From Prochlorococcus sp. AG-402-G19 (GTDB taxonomy: Bacteria; Cyanobacteriota; Cyanobacteriia; PCC-6307; Cyanobiaceae): DNA of 34,302 nt. The first letter of the stretch is position 1; each line of letters begins with the position of its first letter. Location: positions 1-34,302 of the forward strand of contig QCHU01000013.1 in NCBI GenBank assembly GCA_003279455.1, in the 5' to 3' direction. Under the pieces are notes generated by a model that made no database searches, was not told where the DNA came from, and saw only the letters and a list, made by a program, of their open reading frames with translations. Below, one piece after another: positions 5,985 to 12,701 of this stretch. The translations under genes were made by a program, and so were the position numbers.

Positions 5985-6626
5985 ATGAAAAGTTTACTTC
6001 TTACTCCGCTGCTGCTCACTGGTCTTCAAAGTCCTGCAAATGCTTTGCCTTGGAGCGGAGATATTGTTGAGAAAAATAATGTTGGTGAAAAAGTAATTGT
6101 CAAAGAAACAGCCGTGGAGGTTCAGAAAAAAGGCTGGGTTTCTTTAAACCTCCTCCAAGAAGATGCTTTGAAATTCCTTAAAACTCAACTTGATAAGTCA
6201 AATAGAGAAATAAAAGACTTTGCTAGATACTGCGATGGTCCTAATAAAGATTATTGCAATCGAAAATCTTCAAAAGAGGGTTTAAAAAGTATTTATGAAG
6301 AACTTAAAGAAGATGCAAAAAATATAAAAGACAAATTACCCTTAGAATTTAAAACTACTGAACAAATATCTACAGCTCAAAGCTTATTAGAAGAAGTCCA
6401 TTGGTTTACTATCTATTACACTCCGATTTTTGTTGATTTAAATAATAAGAAAACACCAATGAAGAAGCAGACCGCAACGTGTATCAATCCTCAGATGAGT
6501 GATTATGCCAAAGAGCAATGGTCGAGAACAACTCGTTATTGGTATGGGAAAGAGATATTTCAAATGTCAAAATTTGATAACAACCGATTAGATCAAAAAG
6601 TTTGCGATAAATACGTCAAGTTCTAA
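5985..6626 (+). CDS. secreted or lumenal hypothetical protein, 213 aa
   Basis: A ribosome-binding site (AAAGGGGG, 5975-5982) directly precedes the ATG. Residues 1-20 form a signal peptide ending Ala-Asn-Ala, with probable cleavage before LPWSGDIV. The mature protein is hydrophilic with a charged helical middle (about residues 60-125). Four Cys residues are visible (DFARYCDGPN, DYCNRKS, TATCINPQ, KVCDKY), consistent with two disulfides outside the cytosol. The family is not recognised. It lies between the two copies of the tRNA-Pro repeat, and its promoter, ribosome-binding site and first codons are part of the repeat. It may therefore be cargo of a mobile unit. Confidence 0.7.
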   Translation: MKSLLLTPLLLTGLQSPANALPWSGDIVEKNNVGEKVIVKETAVEVQKKGWVSLNLLQEDALKFLKTQLDKSNREIKDFARYCDGPNKDYCNRKSSKEGLKSIYEELKEDAKNIKDKLPLEFKTTEQISTAQSLLEEVHWFTIYYTPIFVDLNNKKTPMKKQTATCINPQMSDYAKEQWSRTTRYWYGKEIFQMSKFDNNRLDQKVCDKYVKF

Positions 6627-6704
6627 ATGCATCTAATAATCGAATTTCAGGGTGGAATATTTTCTTCATACACGATCTTTTTGAAGCACCCCGTTCTATC
6701 AATA

Positions 6705-6726
6705 TTTTGTCACTCGCTGTCACTCC
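6705..6726 (+). repeat. degenerate third TTTGTCACTCG pair
   Basis: TTTTGTCACTCG (6705-6716) followed by CTGTCACTCC (6717-6726). It lies between the two long repeat copies, just after the 5985 gene. It may be what is left of another copy of the module. Confidence 0.4.
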
Positions 6727-6744
6727 TTAAGGTTTTGTTGCATT

Positions 6745-6769
6745 AAAAAAGCCCTGCTATGACAGGACT
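6745..6769 (-). terminator. intrinsic terminator downstream of the tRNA-Pro half
   Basis: On the minus strand AGTCCTG (6769-6763) pairs with CAGGGCT (6756-6750), seven pairs with one T-G, around a six-base loop. It is followed by six T (A-run 6745-6750). Its sequence differs from the terminator of the intact tRNA-Pro. Confidence 0.65.
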
Positions 6770-6787
6770 ATCGCTTGTCTCAAGTTC

Positions 6788-6829
6788 TGCTCCCAAAGCA
6801 CCCGCGCTACCAAGCTGCGCCACGCCCCG
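6788..6829 (-). pseudogene. 5' half of tRNA-Pro(UGG)
   Basis: All 42 bases equal 5754-5795, that is tRNA positions 1 to about 41: acceptor 5' strand, D-arm, anticodon loop and most of the anticodon 3' strand. The variable, T-arm and acceptor 3' parts are absent, so it cannot be a working tRNA. The upstream -10 box (6844-6839) is preserved and a terminator follows at 6769-6745. A short transcript of about 85 bases could therefore be made. Confidence 0.85.
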
Positions 6830-7032
6830 TCAAATAGAATTGTAGACCCTGGTAGCCGCTAAGAAAATATAAATTCTTTAAAACTTGACTCACCCATGAT
6901 CAAATAGGCTAATTAGAGGCATTTTGTCGCTCGTATTTCACTCGCTATCTCCCAAAGAAAATTAATGCATAGCCAAGGTATAAATCAATAATATAAAAAG
7001 AACCTCGCTTAAAGGGGAAATGAAAAATTTAC
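6788..7032. repeat. direct repeat, copy 2
   Basis: Partner of 5754-5997. It holds the tRNA half, the conserved -10 box, a diverged TTTGTCACTCG pair (TTTTGTCGCTCG at 6922-6933, TATTTCACTCG at 6934-6944), GTATAAAT at 6978-6985 and AAAGGGG-AAATG at the end. Beyond the fifth codon it no longer resembles copy 1. Confidence 0.85.
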
Positions 7033-7094
7033 GATGGTATTTAGTTTTGTATAGTTTTAATCATTTGCATGTTAACGGGGGGTTGTGCTTATAA
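7020..7094 (+). pseudogene. 24-codon frame behind repeat copy 2
   Basis: The duplicated ribosome-binding site and ATG open a frame that ends after 24 codons (MKNLRWYLVL...). Only its first four or so codons match the 5985 gene. The remainder shows no signal peptide cleavage site or other pattern. It is probably a truncated cargo gene or a junction artefact, though a short peptide cannot be excluded. Confidence 0.45.
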
Positions 7095-7174
7095 GGCCTA
7101 ATCTTTCACATTAAATCAATGAACTCGTGGGAATCCTTCCAGATGATTAAAATACCTGTAAAAGATTTAAACCA

Positions 7175-7336
7175 TTGGCTCCTCATTTAGAAAACCCTTT
7201 TTTAATATTAATCTGGCACTTACTGGTGGGATACCTTCTTACTGTTAGCTGTGATTGGAACTGGATACCATTGACAAAAGATGAGAAGCAAAGAGGTCCC
7301 TCTCTTGACCAAATCAGAGGTAAGATCTTCGGCTAA
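7175..7336 (+). pseudogene. 53-codon frame lacking ATG, possible gene remnant
   Basis: The frame contains a hydrophobic stretch (PFLILIWHLLVGYLLTV) and then a polar, protein-like tail (WIPLTKDEKQRGPSLDQI) ending before TAA at 7334. No ATG or GTG is in frame; the only plausible start is the TTG at 7175. The tail looks like real coding sequence, so this is either a small membrane protein with a TTG start or the 3' remnant of a larger gene. Confidence 0.4.
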
Positions 7337-7359
7337 TAAAAATGAGATAGTAAAATAAG

Positions 7360-7377
7360 TTTTGATGGGCATCAAAA
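7360..7377. other. hairpin
   Basis: TTTTGAT (7360-7366) and ATCAAAA (7371-7377) enclose GGGC. It lies just after the 7175-7336 frame. There is no T-run, so it is a weak terminator candidate. Confidence 0.3.
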
Positions 7378-7410
7378 TTGAATCATGATAAATTTATTTA
7401 TTAAGAAGAA

Positions 7411-7455
7411 AACTCATAAATAAAGTTGCTTTTAAAGCAAGTAGAGTTCTTTTTT
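7411..7455 (+). terminator. possible terminator with extended stem
   Basis: TTGCTTT (7426-7432) and AAAGCAA (7434-7440) pair around a single base, flanked by AACTC (7411-7415) and GAGTT (7444-7448). C and a T-run follow. The spacing is imperfect, so this is a tentative call. Confidence 0.35.
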
Positions 7456-7578
7456 ATTCACCAAATATAAACTTAAAATAAGTAGAAATTATAAAAGTAC
7501 GGTTAGACGGCTCTCAATACTCCACAACAAAAAAAATTTTGTATTATCTTTTTCTTTTACCTGCGAGTACAAGGTCAA

Positions 7579-7695
7579 ATGGCTCAACGAATTAACGTTG
7601 TATTGAACTCAATCCCCTCGGGCTGTAGAGAACTGGCAGAATTTGCTTTCTTCTGTGGTGTCGGCTTTACTTTTGGGAGCCTGGGCCTAATATGA
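7579..7695 (+). CDS. possible 38-aa small protein
   Basis: An ATG-started frame encodes MAQRINVVLNSIPSGCREL and then a short hydrophobic, Gly/Phe-rich end (EFAFFCGVGFTFGSLGLI). Two Cys residues are present. AAGG at 7571-7574 is a modest ribosome-binding site. Nothing else explains this stretch, but the length makes the call uncertain. Confidence 0.35.
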   Translation: MAQRINVVLNSIPSGCRELAEFAFFCGVGFTFGSLGLI

Positions 7696-8136
7696 CCCGT
7701 AAGATGCCTTAAAACAACACCCTTCTTACTTCTATTTTGATTATTGAGCTATACACAAGACAACCGTGCTCAAAATCAAAAAATAGAAAATCAAGAAATC
7801 CTTTTAAACTAATTCACAATTCAAAACTTGTATTGCTGAATAAGATCCACACAATAGGAATCTTTAAATTGTATTTATAGTGAATAAACATCTCATAAAT
7901 TATTATTTATTGAGGTTCAAGAAAAATTAAAAATCGAATTTTGACTTGTATAAAATGATAATCAAACCTTTTTTTATCTCATATCAAGCTAGCTTCTTTC
8001 CATTATTATTTTAAATATATGAAAATTTTATGAAATTTTAAATACATATATAAAATAATAGCCTTAGCAATATCCCATTATCTTCACGAATAGAATAAAA
8101 ATCTTTCATAATTTACATTTGGATTAGGGTTGGTCA
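7696..8136. other. AT-rich non-coding region with a long inverted repeat
   Basis: About 440 bases without a credible gene. The visible structure is an imperfect inverted repeat: CTATTTTGATTATTGAGC at 7732-7749 pairs with GCTCAAAATCAAAAAATAG at 7768-7786. The arms are 18-19 bases, with small gaps and an 18-base loop. The rest is A/T-rich with no clear signal. Confidence 0.45.
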
Positions 8137-8535
8137 GTGAAACTGGTACCAAATTTTGCTGAGTTACTTCATGAGATTAAATTACCATCTCCAGAAAAAT
8201 GCTTCTTAATTGAGGATGGAGATGAAAAATATATAGGGAAATGGATAAGAAATGGAGAGATAACATGTGAACTTGAACAACTCTTCCATTGGATCAATAT
8301 GAAGTATAAACTCAAAAAAAACAATCTATCCAACGAAGAAAGGCAAATTGCCGAAGATGTAAAAAAAAGATTTCCAACAGAGCAATGGCGTGTGATAAAA
8401 ATTTTTAGCGATCATCAACGAAAATATCGATATTACAAAAAGGCCATAGAAGACGTAAAAAGTAGAACTTCACCTCGCATGAGTGAACAAGCAATTATGA
8501 CCATATTCAGGCCAGGCTGGAGTATAAATACTTAG
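8137..8535 (+). CDS. hypothetical basic protein, 132 aa
   Basis: Uses a GTG start at 8137. The N-terminal part (EIKLPSPEKCFLIEDGDEKYIGKWIRNGEI) looks globular. Residues 65-110 are strongly basic and helical (KKRFPTEQWRVIKIFSDHQRKYRYYKKA), which suggests nucleic-acid contact. There is no signal peptide or membrane segment. I recognise no family. It stands alone in a gene-poor stretch downstream of the tRNA-Pro duplication, so it is probably accessory. Confidence 0.5.
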   Translation: MKLVPNFAELLHEIKLPSPEKCFLIEDGDEKYIGKWIRNGEITCELEQLFHWINMKYKLKKNNLSNEERQIAEDVKKRFPTEQWRVIKIFSDHQRKYRYYKKAIEDVKSRTSPRMSEQAIMTIFRPGWSINT

Positions 8536-8575
8536 TATGGTATAATTACCTATAAGATTTAGGATTTAAATTCTC

Positions 8576-8668
8576 GTGATTGAAAAGTACCCCTTACTTC
8601 CTTTTATTATTTTTGCAGGAGCATTAATAAGCACAGCTACAATCGGTTTACCTGTATTTGCGGGATAA
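8576..8668 (+). CDS. possible 30-aa membrane peptide
   Basis: A GTG-started frame encodes 30 residues with a single hydrophobic helix from residue 7 (LLPFIIFAGALISTATIG) to the end, PVFAG. Size and pattern match low-mass photosystem or cytochrome subunits, but I cannot assign one. The only support is the composition. Confidence 0.35.
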   Translation: MIEKYPLLPFIIFAGALISTATIGLPVFAG

Positions 8669-9036
8669 TCTGAATATAAATTTAATTTACTTCATTTAGC
8701 CTATCTATCAAAGATAAAGATAGATTTAAAATAATATTCCAATATCATAACCAACTTAAAATAGTAAAAAAGCAAAAACAGTTAATTAATTTACATTATC
8801 ATTTTGATAAAATAGTAGACCAATAGTTAAACAAGAAATAAGATGAATATAAAAATATTGAAAGGTAAACCCAGTTAAGCCAGGCTGGACGCTTATTACC
8901 ATTATTCATTGAATCCAATAAATACATCCTCTATATAATATACTTTATAAATATGATATTTGACTATAACCTTGGAAGGCTTAACGTTAATTCTAAAAGT
9001 TGAAAACCAAAAGTAATTACATAAGAGGAGGTATTT
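8669..9036. other. non-coding, AT-rich
   Basis: No gene is seen in 368 bases. GCCAGGCTGGA at 8879-8889 repeats the same 11 bases found at 8511-8521 near the end of the 8137 gene, suggesting a small local duplication. The ribosome-binding site of the next gene (AAGAGGAGG, 9023-9031) closes the region. Confidence 0.4.
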
Positions 9037-9537
9037 ATGAAAAAAAAATACAAGTTTCTAAAAAAACACGTAAATGAATTTACCAAAACATTCGAAAGCC
9101 TAAGAGGAAACAAATGGTCTTTGAATTTTCCAGTTTTTATTTTTGATAGAGATTGGTTTAGACTTAAAAAAGTAAAACTCTATGATTTAGCTAGAGAACT
9201 TCAGCCAGACAACTCACAAGAAGCCCCTGAACTAATTCAATACCAAAAATTACTAAAGGATGGGCACGATCATTTGCTTGCCATTCAAGAATGTTGGAAT
9301 GAATTTGGTATTGAAGACTTTCATCGATCTCTCAGAAACTCTTCTAAATGGAAATCAAAAGGTAATAACGGATGGACTTTTAAAAAATACGTTGAACTTC
9401 TAACAGGATATAGAAATATTATTGAAAAAAAAGAAATCAGCATCCCGATTATTATTCTGGGAAGAAATTCAAAAGAAGATCATAAACTTGAATGGATAAG
9501 CCATGATTTCATTTCAGAACTAACTATCAAAGATTAA
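9037..9537 (+). CDS. hypothetical protein, 166 aa
   Basis: A strong ribosome-binding site (GAGGAGG, 9025-9031) precedes the ATG. The protein is soluble and basic at the N-terminus (MKKKYKFLKKHVNEF). It is rich in aromatic residues and contains a His-Asp-His (KDGHDHLLAIQE) near residues 75-86. There is no signal peptide, membrane helix or recognised catalytic motif. It is the longest intact frame in the gene-poor stretch between the tRNA-Pro duplication and the SulP gene. The function is unknown. Confidence 0.6.
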   Translation: MKKKYKFLKKHVNEFTKTFESLRGNKWSLNFPVFIFDRDWFRLKKVKLYDLARELQPDNSQEAPELIQYQKLLKDGHDHLLAIQECWNEFGIEDFHRSLRNSSKWKSKGNNGWTFKKYVELLTGYRNIIEKKEISIPIIILGRNSKEDHKLEWISHDFISELTIKD

Positions 9538-9568
9538 AACATATAAAAACTAATCTCTCACAGTACAT

Positions 9569-9766
9569 TCAAGCAATAGTTAAGTCGTCAGATCTAGTCC
9601 CCCACTCAGTGTCTTCGAGAAGGTCAGAGTAACAAGAAGCATTTACCAAGTTATATTTCTGAAATTTCCAATCTGAATCTTCAAGGTAATCTGAATACTC
9701 GAATGTTTTGGCAAGAAGAGAGAATTCCTTACTAAAAGGGCACATAAAACTTATGCATTTTTTCAA
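9569..9766 (-). CDS. possible hypothetical protein with an internal repeat, 65 aa
   Basis: The frame shows two similar ten-residue blocks, YSDYLEDSDW (about residues 24-33) and YSDLLEDTEW (about 46-55), separated by 12 residues. Three Cys residues lie in the protein, at about positions 4, 9 and 45. The repeat argues that this is real coding sequence rather than a chance frame. I recognise no family. It converges on the 9037 gene, with 31 bases between the stops. Confidence 0.4.
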   Translation of the reverse strand: MKKCISFMCPFSKEFSLLAKTFEYSDYLEDSDWKFQKYNLVNASCYSDLLEDTEWGTRSDDLTIA

Positions 9767-9909
9767 TCATTCACACTATTTAAGATAAAAGCAACTAAAG
9801 TTTATAATTCCTAAATATTTAAATAGAAGAATTAAGTCCCAATACAGTAGAGAATTTCAACACAGCACCTGGTATACGATATTAAATTGAAAAAACTTTT
9901 TCAAAAAGA

Positions 9910-10194
9910 ATGGTTAATGAAAAAAATGGCGAAATTGACTTCGACAAACTTCCAGAAGGTGTTTATTTCTTTACAGGTCAAGAGGGATTTGTGAAAGTTG
10001 AAGTAGATAATGAAGGTAATCAAGCTTGGGATCTACATAATTGGTTTGCCTCATTAGACCCAGACACAAATGAGGCTCAACATCAAAAAATCATTCAAGA
10101 CATCAAAAGAAGATTAAATGCTGAAACCGGAATGGTTAATCCAACAAAAAAGTTAGCAAAAAGAATTTTCACTAATCCTTTTAAAAACAAGTAA
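9910..10194 (+). CDS. hypothetical protein, 94 aa
   Basis: An acidic N-terminal two-thirds with a beta-rich look (EGVYFFTGQEGFVKVEVDN) is followed by a basic C-terminal tail (KKLAKRIFTNPFKNK). There is no membrane segment. The ATG is the first in frame, and AAAAAGAA just upstream is a weak ribosome-binding site. It converges with the membrane protein gene at 10206, with 11 bases between the stops. The family is not recognised. Confidence 0.55.
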   Translation: MVNEKNGEIDFDKLPEGVYFFTGQEGFVKVEVDNEGNQAWDLHNWFASLDPDTNEAQHQKIIQDIKRRLNAETGMVNPTKKLAKRIFTNPFKNK

Positions 10195-10205
10195 AATACA
10201 TAAAT

Positions 10206-10547
10206 TTATTTAAAAAATAAAAATATTTGATTTACTGCTAATCCAATTAGGAAATATCTCAATAATGTACACCATGCATATAAATAAACACACTCATAAT
10301 CTGACTTAGAAAGTTCATCACCTTTCCGCATTAACAAAAGATTAAAACGATAGTTTGAATTATTTTTAACAATAAATACAAAAGATAATATCAATGTTTT
10401 CAAAATACTTGTGTTTATCAAAAAAATCAGAGCCACAACAAAAGAGAGATTTGAGATGAAGTCAAAAGAGGGAATAATGGCAGCAGGTAAAACAAGCAAA
10501 TTAGATAAAATATAAACGACACTGCTTTGCTTGATCCAAGAAAACAT
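10206..10547 (-). CDS. small polytopic membrane protein, 113 aa
   Basis: Hydrophobic segments occur at about residues 10-27, 30-47, 47-60 and 95-112, giving three or four membrane passes. A basic loop (NNSNYRFNLLLMRKGDELSKS) lies in the middle. There is no motif I can assign. The ATG at 10547 is the first in frame. The 255 bases upstream (10548-10802) are AT-rich and hold the promoters for this gene and the divergent one at 10803. Confidence 0.5.
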   Translation of the reverse strand: MFSWIKQSSVVYILSNLLVLPAAIIPSFDFISNLSFVVALIFLINTSILKTLILSFVFIVKNNSNYRFNLLLMRKGDELSKSDYECVYLYAWCTLLRYFLIGLAVNQIFLFFK

Positions 10548-10802
10548 CTTTAAAAAATATAAATATTTATATCTCTAGCAAACAATCAAAGAGATGGCAA
10601 TTTTTAAATCAAAAATTAATAAAAAGAATTCGATCCTAATAAATAGTATTATCAAAAGCACTAAAGCTTGGCATTATCAAACAATCACACACAATAATCA
10701 GAAATATGATTCAATGATCTGATAAATAATTATATATTTTTTTCTTCATATTTCATAAGAGCATTTCTAAGAAGTTATAATTATAAAACTACAAAATACA
10801 AA

Positions 10803-11051
10803 ATGAGGATATTACTTCTGCTTTCTATATTCATATTAGCTATTTTATTTATTGGGAAAAAAATTTTTTATTCTGCAAAAAGGAATCTGTTCAAAGATCA
10901 AGCTGTATGGTCTGGTAAGGATATAACAATTAAATATAGCAAATCAAAAAAAATAGCAGAATCAAAAGGAGTTGATAACTATTTAAAAATCATTGCTGAC
11001 GAATCAAAAATCTTTTTAGAGGAGCAGTCTATAAAAAATGAGGAAGAATGA
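10803..11051 (+). CDS. N-terminally anchored small protein, 82 aa
   Basis: Residues 2-18 form a membrane anchor or uncleaved signal (RILLLLSIFILAILFIG), followed by a basic linker. The C-terminal region is charged and helical (KGVDNYLKIIADESKIFLEEQ). No lipobox Cys is present. The family is not recognised. It is divergent from the membrane protein at 10206. Confidence 0.5.
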   Translation: MRILLLLSIFILAILFIGKKIFYSAKRNLFKDQAVWSGKDITIKYSKSKKIAESKGVDNYLKIIADESKIFLEEQSIKNEEE

Positions 11052-11215
11052 AAAAATAGAACTCAAAATAGCCGAAAGAATAAAGGGAGGTTAAATAAAA
11101 ATAATTGACTCATATCTTCAACTATAATAGGGTAAATCATTTAATAAATATGTACTATCACTTGTTTTCCATAAATAATTTATATTTCATATCAACAAAG
11201 ACAACTATACTTAAT

Positions 11216-11377
11216 ATGACAATAAATAACCCTCTCTTTATATTTGCACTAATAACAGTAATTTGGTTCATTCCTGGAATTATAGTTAGACGCTTTAATG
11301 AATCAAAGCAGATAAAGATAAAGGAAAAAAATCAAGCTGATGCTATAAGAAAGCTATACCCTAAGTCCAAAGATTGA
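11216..11377 (+). CDS. small single-pass membrane protein, 53 aa
   Basis: I place the start at the ATG at 11216. This gives one membrane helix (NPLFIFALITVIWFIPGIIV, residues 5-24) with a basic, helical tail. The frame is open to an ATG at 11105, but the added 37 residues are Asn/Tyr-rich and unlike a natural N-terminus. From memory, short proteins of this shape with an IPG motif in the helix recur in Prochlorococcus. The function is unknown. Confidence 0.55.
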   Translation: MTINNPLFIFALITVIWFIPGIIVRRFNESKQIKIKEKNQADAIRKLYPKSKD

Positions 11378-11574
11378 TTGGATTAATATTGATAAATACA
11401 TTTGACCTAACAAACCCTCACAACTTTATATATTAATACAAAATTAGAGTTTTATTTATTCAATGAAATAGTATTAATTCTTGATTAATTTCAAAAAGTC
11501 ATAAAACAAATAACTTTTAGTATTACGAGTATGATTTTAGATACAATGAGTTATTATTAAAAAAAAGGCAGTTA

Positions 11575-11850
11575 ATGATGATAAGGAGACTAGGACAATA
11601 TGGTGGGTATTTACTAAGTGGAATATTAATAGCATGGCTAATAAATCCAATAGCAGCTTTAGCATTTATTAAGTTTTTTCTTAAAATGACTTTATTAGTA
11701 ACTATTCCCATTGGAGGGGCTTATCTTCTAGACAAAATTATCCTTTTAAAGCATCAAAAGTTATGGAATATAATTTTCCCAACATGGACAATAATTAGTA
11801 TTTACTTTAGTTTCAGGTTGGTTAAATTAATAGAAAACCATATTAATTAA
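11575..11850 (+). CDS. small polytopic membrane protein, 91 aa
   Basis: Three hydrophobic segments (about residues 10-32, 34-56 and 65-83) are separated by basic loops (KIILLKHQK). The start may be the first or second ATG at 11575/11578. AAAAAAAGGCAG upstream gives a weak ribosome-binding site. No family is recognised. The opposite-strand frame across 11523-11711 is a shadow. Confidence 0.5.
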   Translation: MMIRRLGQYGGYLLSGILIAWLINPIAALAFIKFFLKMTLLVTIPIGGAYLLDKIILLKHQKLWNIIFPTWTIISIYFSFRLVKLIENHIN

Positions 11851-12062
11851 ATATTTATAGATTAATATTTTTAGTAATTATTCTTGTCTAAAGACTAGTT
11901 CAAATAAGAATCCATTCATACCTCAATTTAAAAGCCATAAAATAAAGAACTCAAACTATCCTCTTCAAAATACTTAGCATTTCTAGAAGTTAAAATATCC
12001 AACCATCTCGAAATAATTAATGCTTTATGGATGATGATGAATACAGTTGAAATTTGAACAAC

Positions 12063-12308
12063 ATGGTCCTCCCTTTCCTTACCGCAATATTTTTCCCTGA
12101 TTATGGTTACCAAGGTATCCCTTGGGATTTGTATTTACTTCATTTCTTCTTCTTTGCGATTGTGATTCCATTTCATGTAATTATTTTTGCAGCTCGTAGT
12201 GCTCAGAAGGTCAAGCCTAACGGAGTGAAGGACTGGCTTAAGTGGGAGACCAATGCAACGAAAAACGACTTAACTTCAAGATTTCCAAACAATTTCCCTA
12301 CCGCTTGA
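12063..12308 (+). CDS. membrane protein, 81 aa
   Basis: The ATG at 12063 gives 81 residues; an ATG three codons earlier at 12054 is also possible. One strongly hydrophobic stretch (WDLYLLHFFFFAIVIPFHVIIFAA, about residues 21-44) is followed by a basic, Trp-containing soluble tail (GVKDWLKWETNATK). The tail has a coding-like composition. Topology predicts one long or two short helices. The family is not recognised. Confidence 0.55.
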   Translation: MVLPFLTAIFFPDYGYQGIPWDLYLLHFFFFAIVIPFHVIIFAARSAQKVKPNGVKDWLKWETNATKNDLTSRFPNNFPTA

Positions 12309-12412
12309 CTAAACCAAGAGCCTTTTAAAAATGTCTGAATTTATCAAGGTGCTACAACTTCATTAAATTTGGGCAATTTTAGGTTTATATATATACCTGC
12401 ATCTAAAAAAAA

Positions 12413-12556
12413 ATGCTTCATTTGCCATTCTTAACCTTTGCCTTGGGAGGAGGAAGCCTCTCAGCAACAATTGTCGGTGTTGTATCCCTTGTTCTTTTTG
12501 GACTAGTTGGTGTAATTGCTGGACCTAATCTATCTAAATTTGATTCTGATGCTTAG
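12413..12556 (+). CDS. small membrane protein, 47 aa
   Basis: Forty-seven residues. A Gly/Ser-rich N-terminus (LTFALGGGSLSATIVG) runs into one hydrophobic helix (VVSLVLFGLVGVIAGP), and the tail is acidic (KFDSDA). The layout resembles low-mass photosynthetic membrane subunits. About 100 bases after its stop is a strong terminator (12660-12701), supporting a transcribed gene. No named subunit is recognised. Confidence 0.55.
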   Translation: MLHLPFLTFALGGGSLSATIVGVVSLVLFGLVGVIAGPNLSKFDSDA

Positions 12557-12659
12557 AGAAGTAGATCATAGGTAAATCTATGGGCTACATCTCCTAACAA
12601 AAAGATTTTTAGATTATCAAAATCTATCTAACGAATCAAACTCTTAAATAAAAAGATCT

Positions 12660-12701
12660 AAATCCATCAAGTGTTCATACTCTTGGTGGATTTTCATTTT
12701 T
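12660..12701 (+). terminator. strong intrinsic terminator
   Basis: AAATCCATCAAG (12660-12671) pairs along its whole 12 bases with CTTGGTGGATTT (12682-12693), one G-T included, around a ten-base loop. T residues follow at 12697-12701. It most likely ends the 12413 transcript. Confidence 0.75.

Larger units (their letters stand above)
5754..5997. repeat. direct repeat, copy 1 (tRNA-Pro 5' half + intergenic + start module)
   Basis: This region matches 6788-7032 in the same orientation. The first 42 bases (5754-5795, the tRNA 5' half) are identical. The rest is clearly homologous with scattered substitutions and one net insertion of a base. It runs through the tRNA -10 box, the intergenic region, the ribosome-binding site and the first four to five codons (ATGAAAA-TTTAC) of the divergent gene. 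Similarity stops at both ends abruptly. The spacing between copies is 1,034-1,035 bases. Confidence 0.85.

Noticed and set aside
7505-7540. Possible Yfr1-like small RNA from an ACTCC-CACAAC stretch
   Set aside because: The known Yfr1 core ACTCCTCACAC is not present, and no stem-loop pair flanks the stretch.
11928-12113. 61-codon minus-strand frame
   Set aside because: It overlaps the start of the 12063 membrane protein, and its Ile-rich composition looks random.
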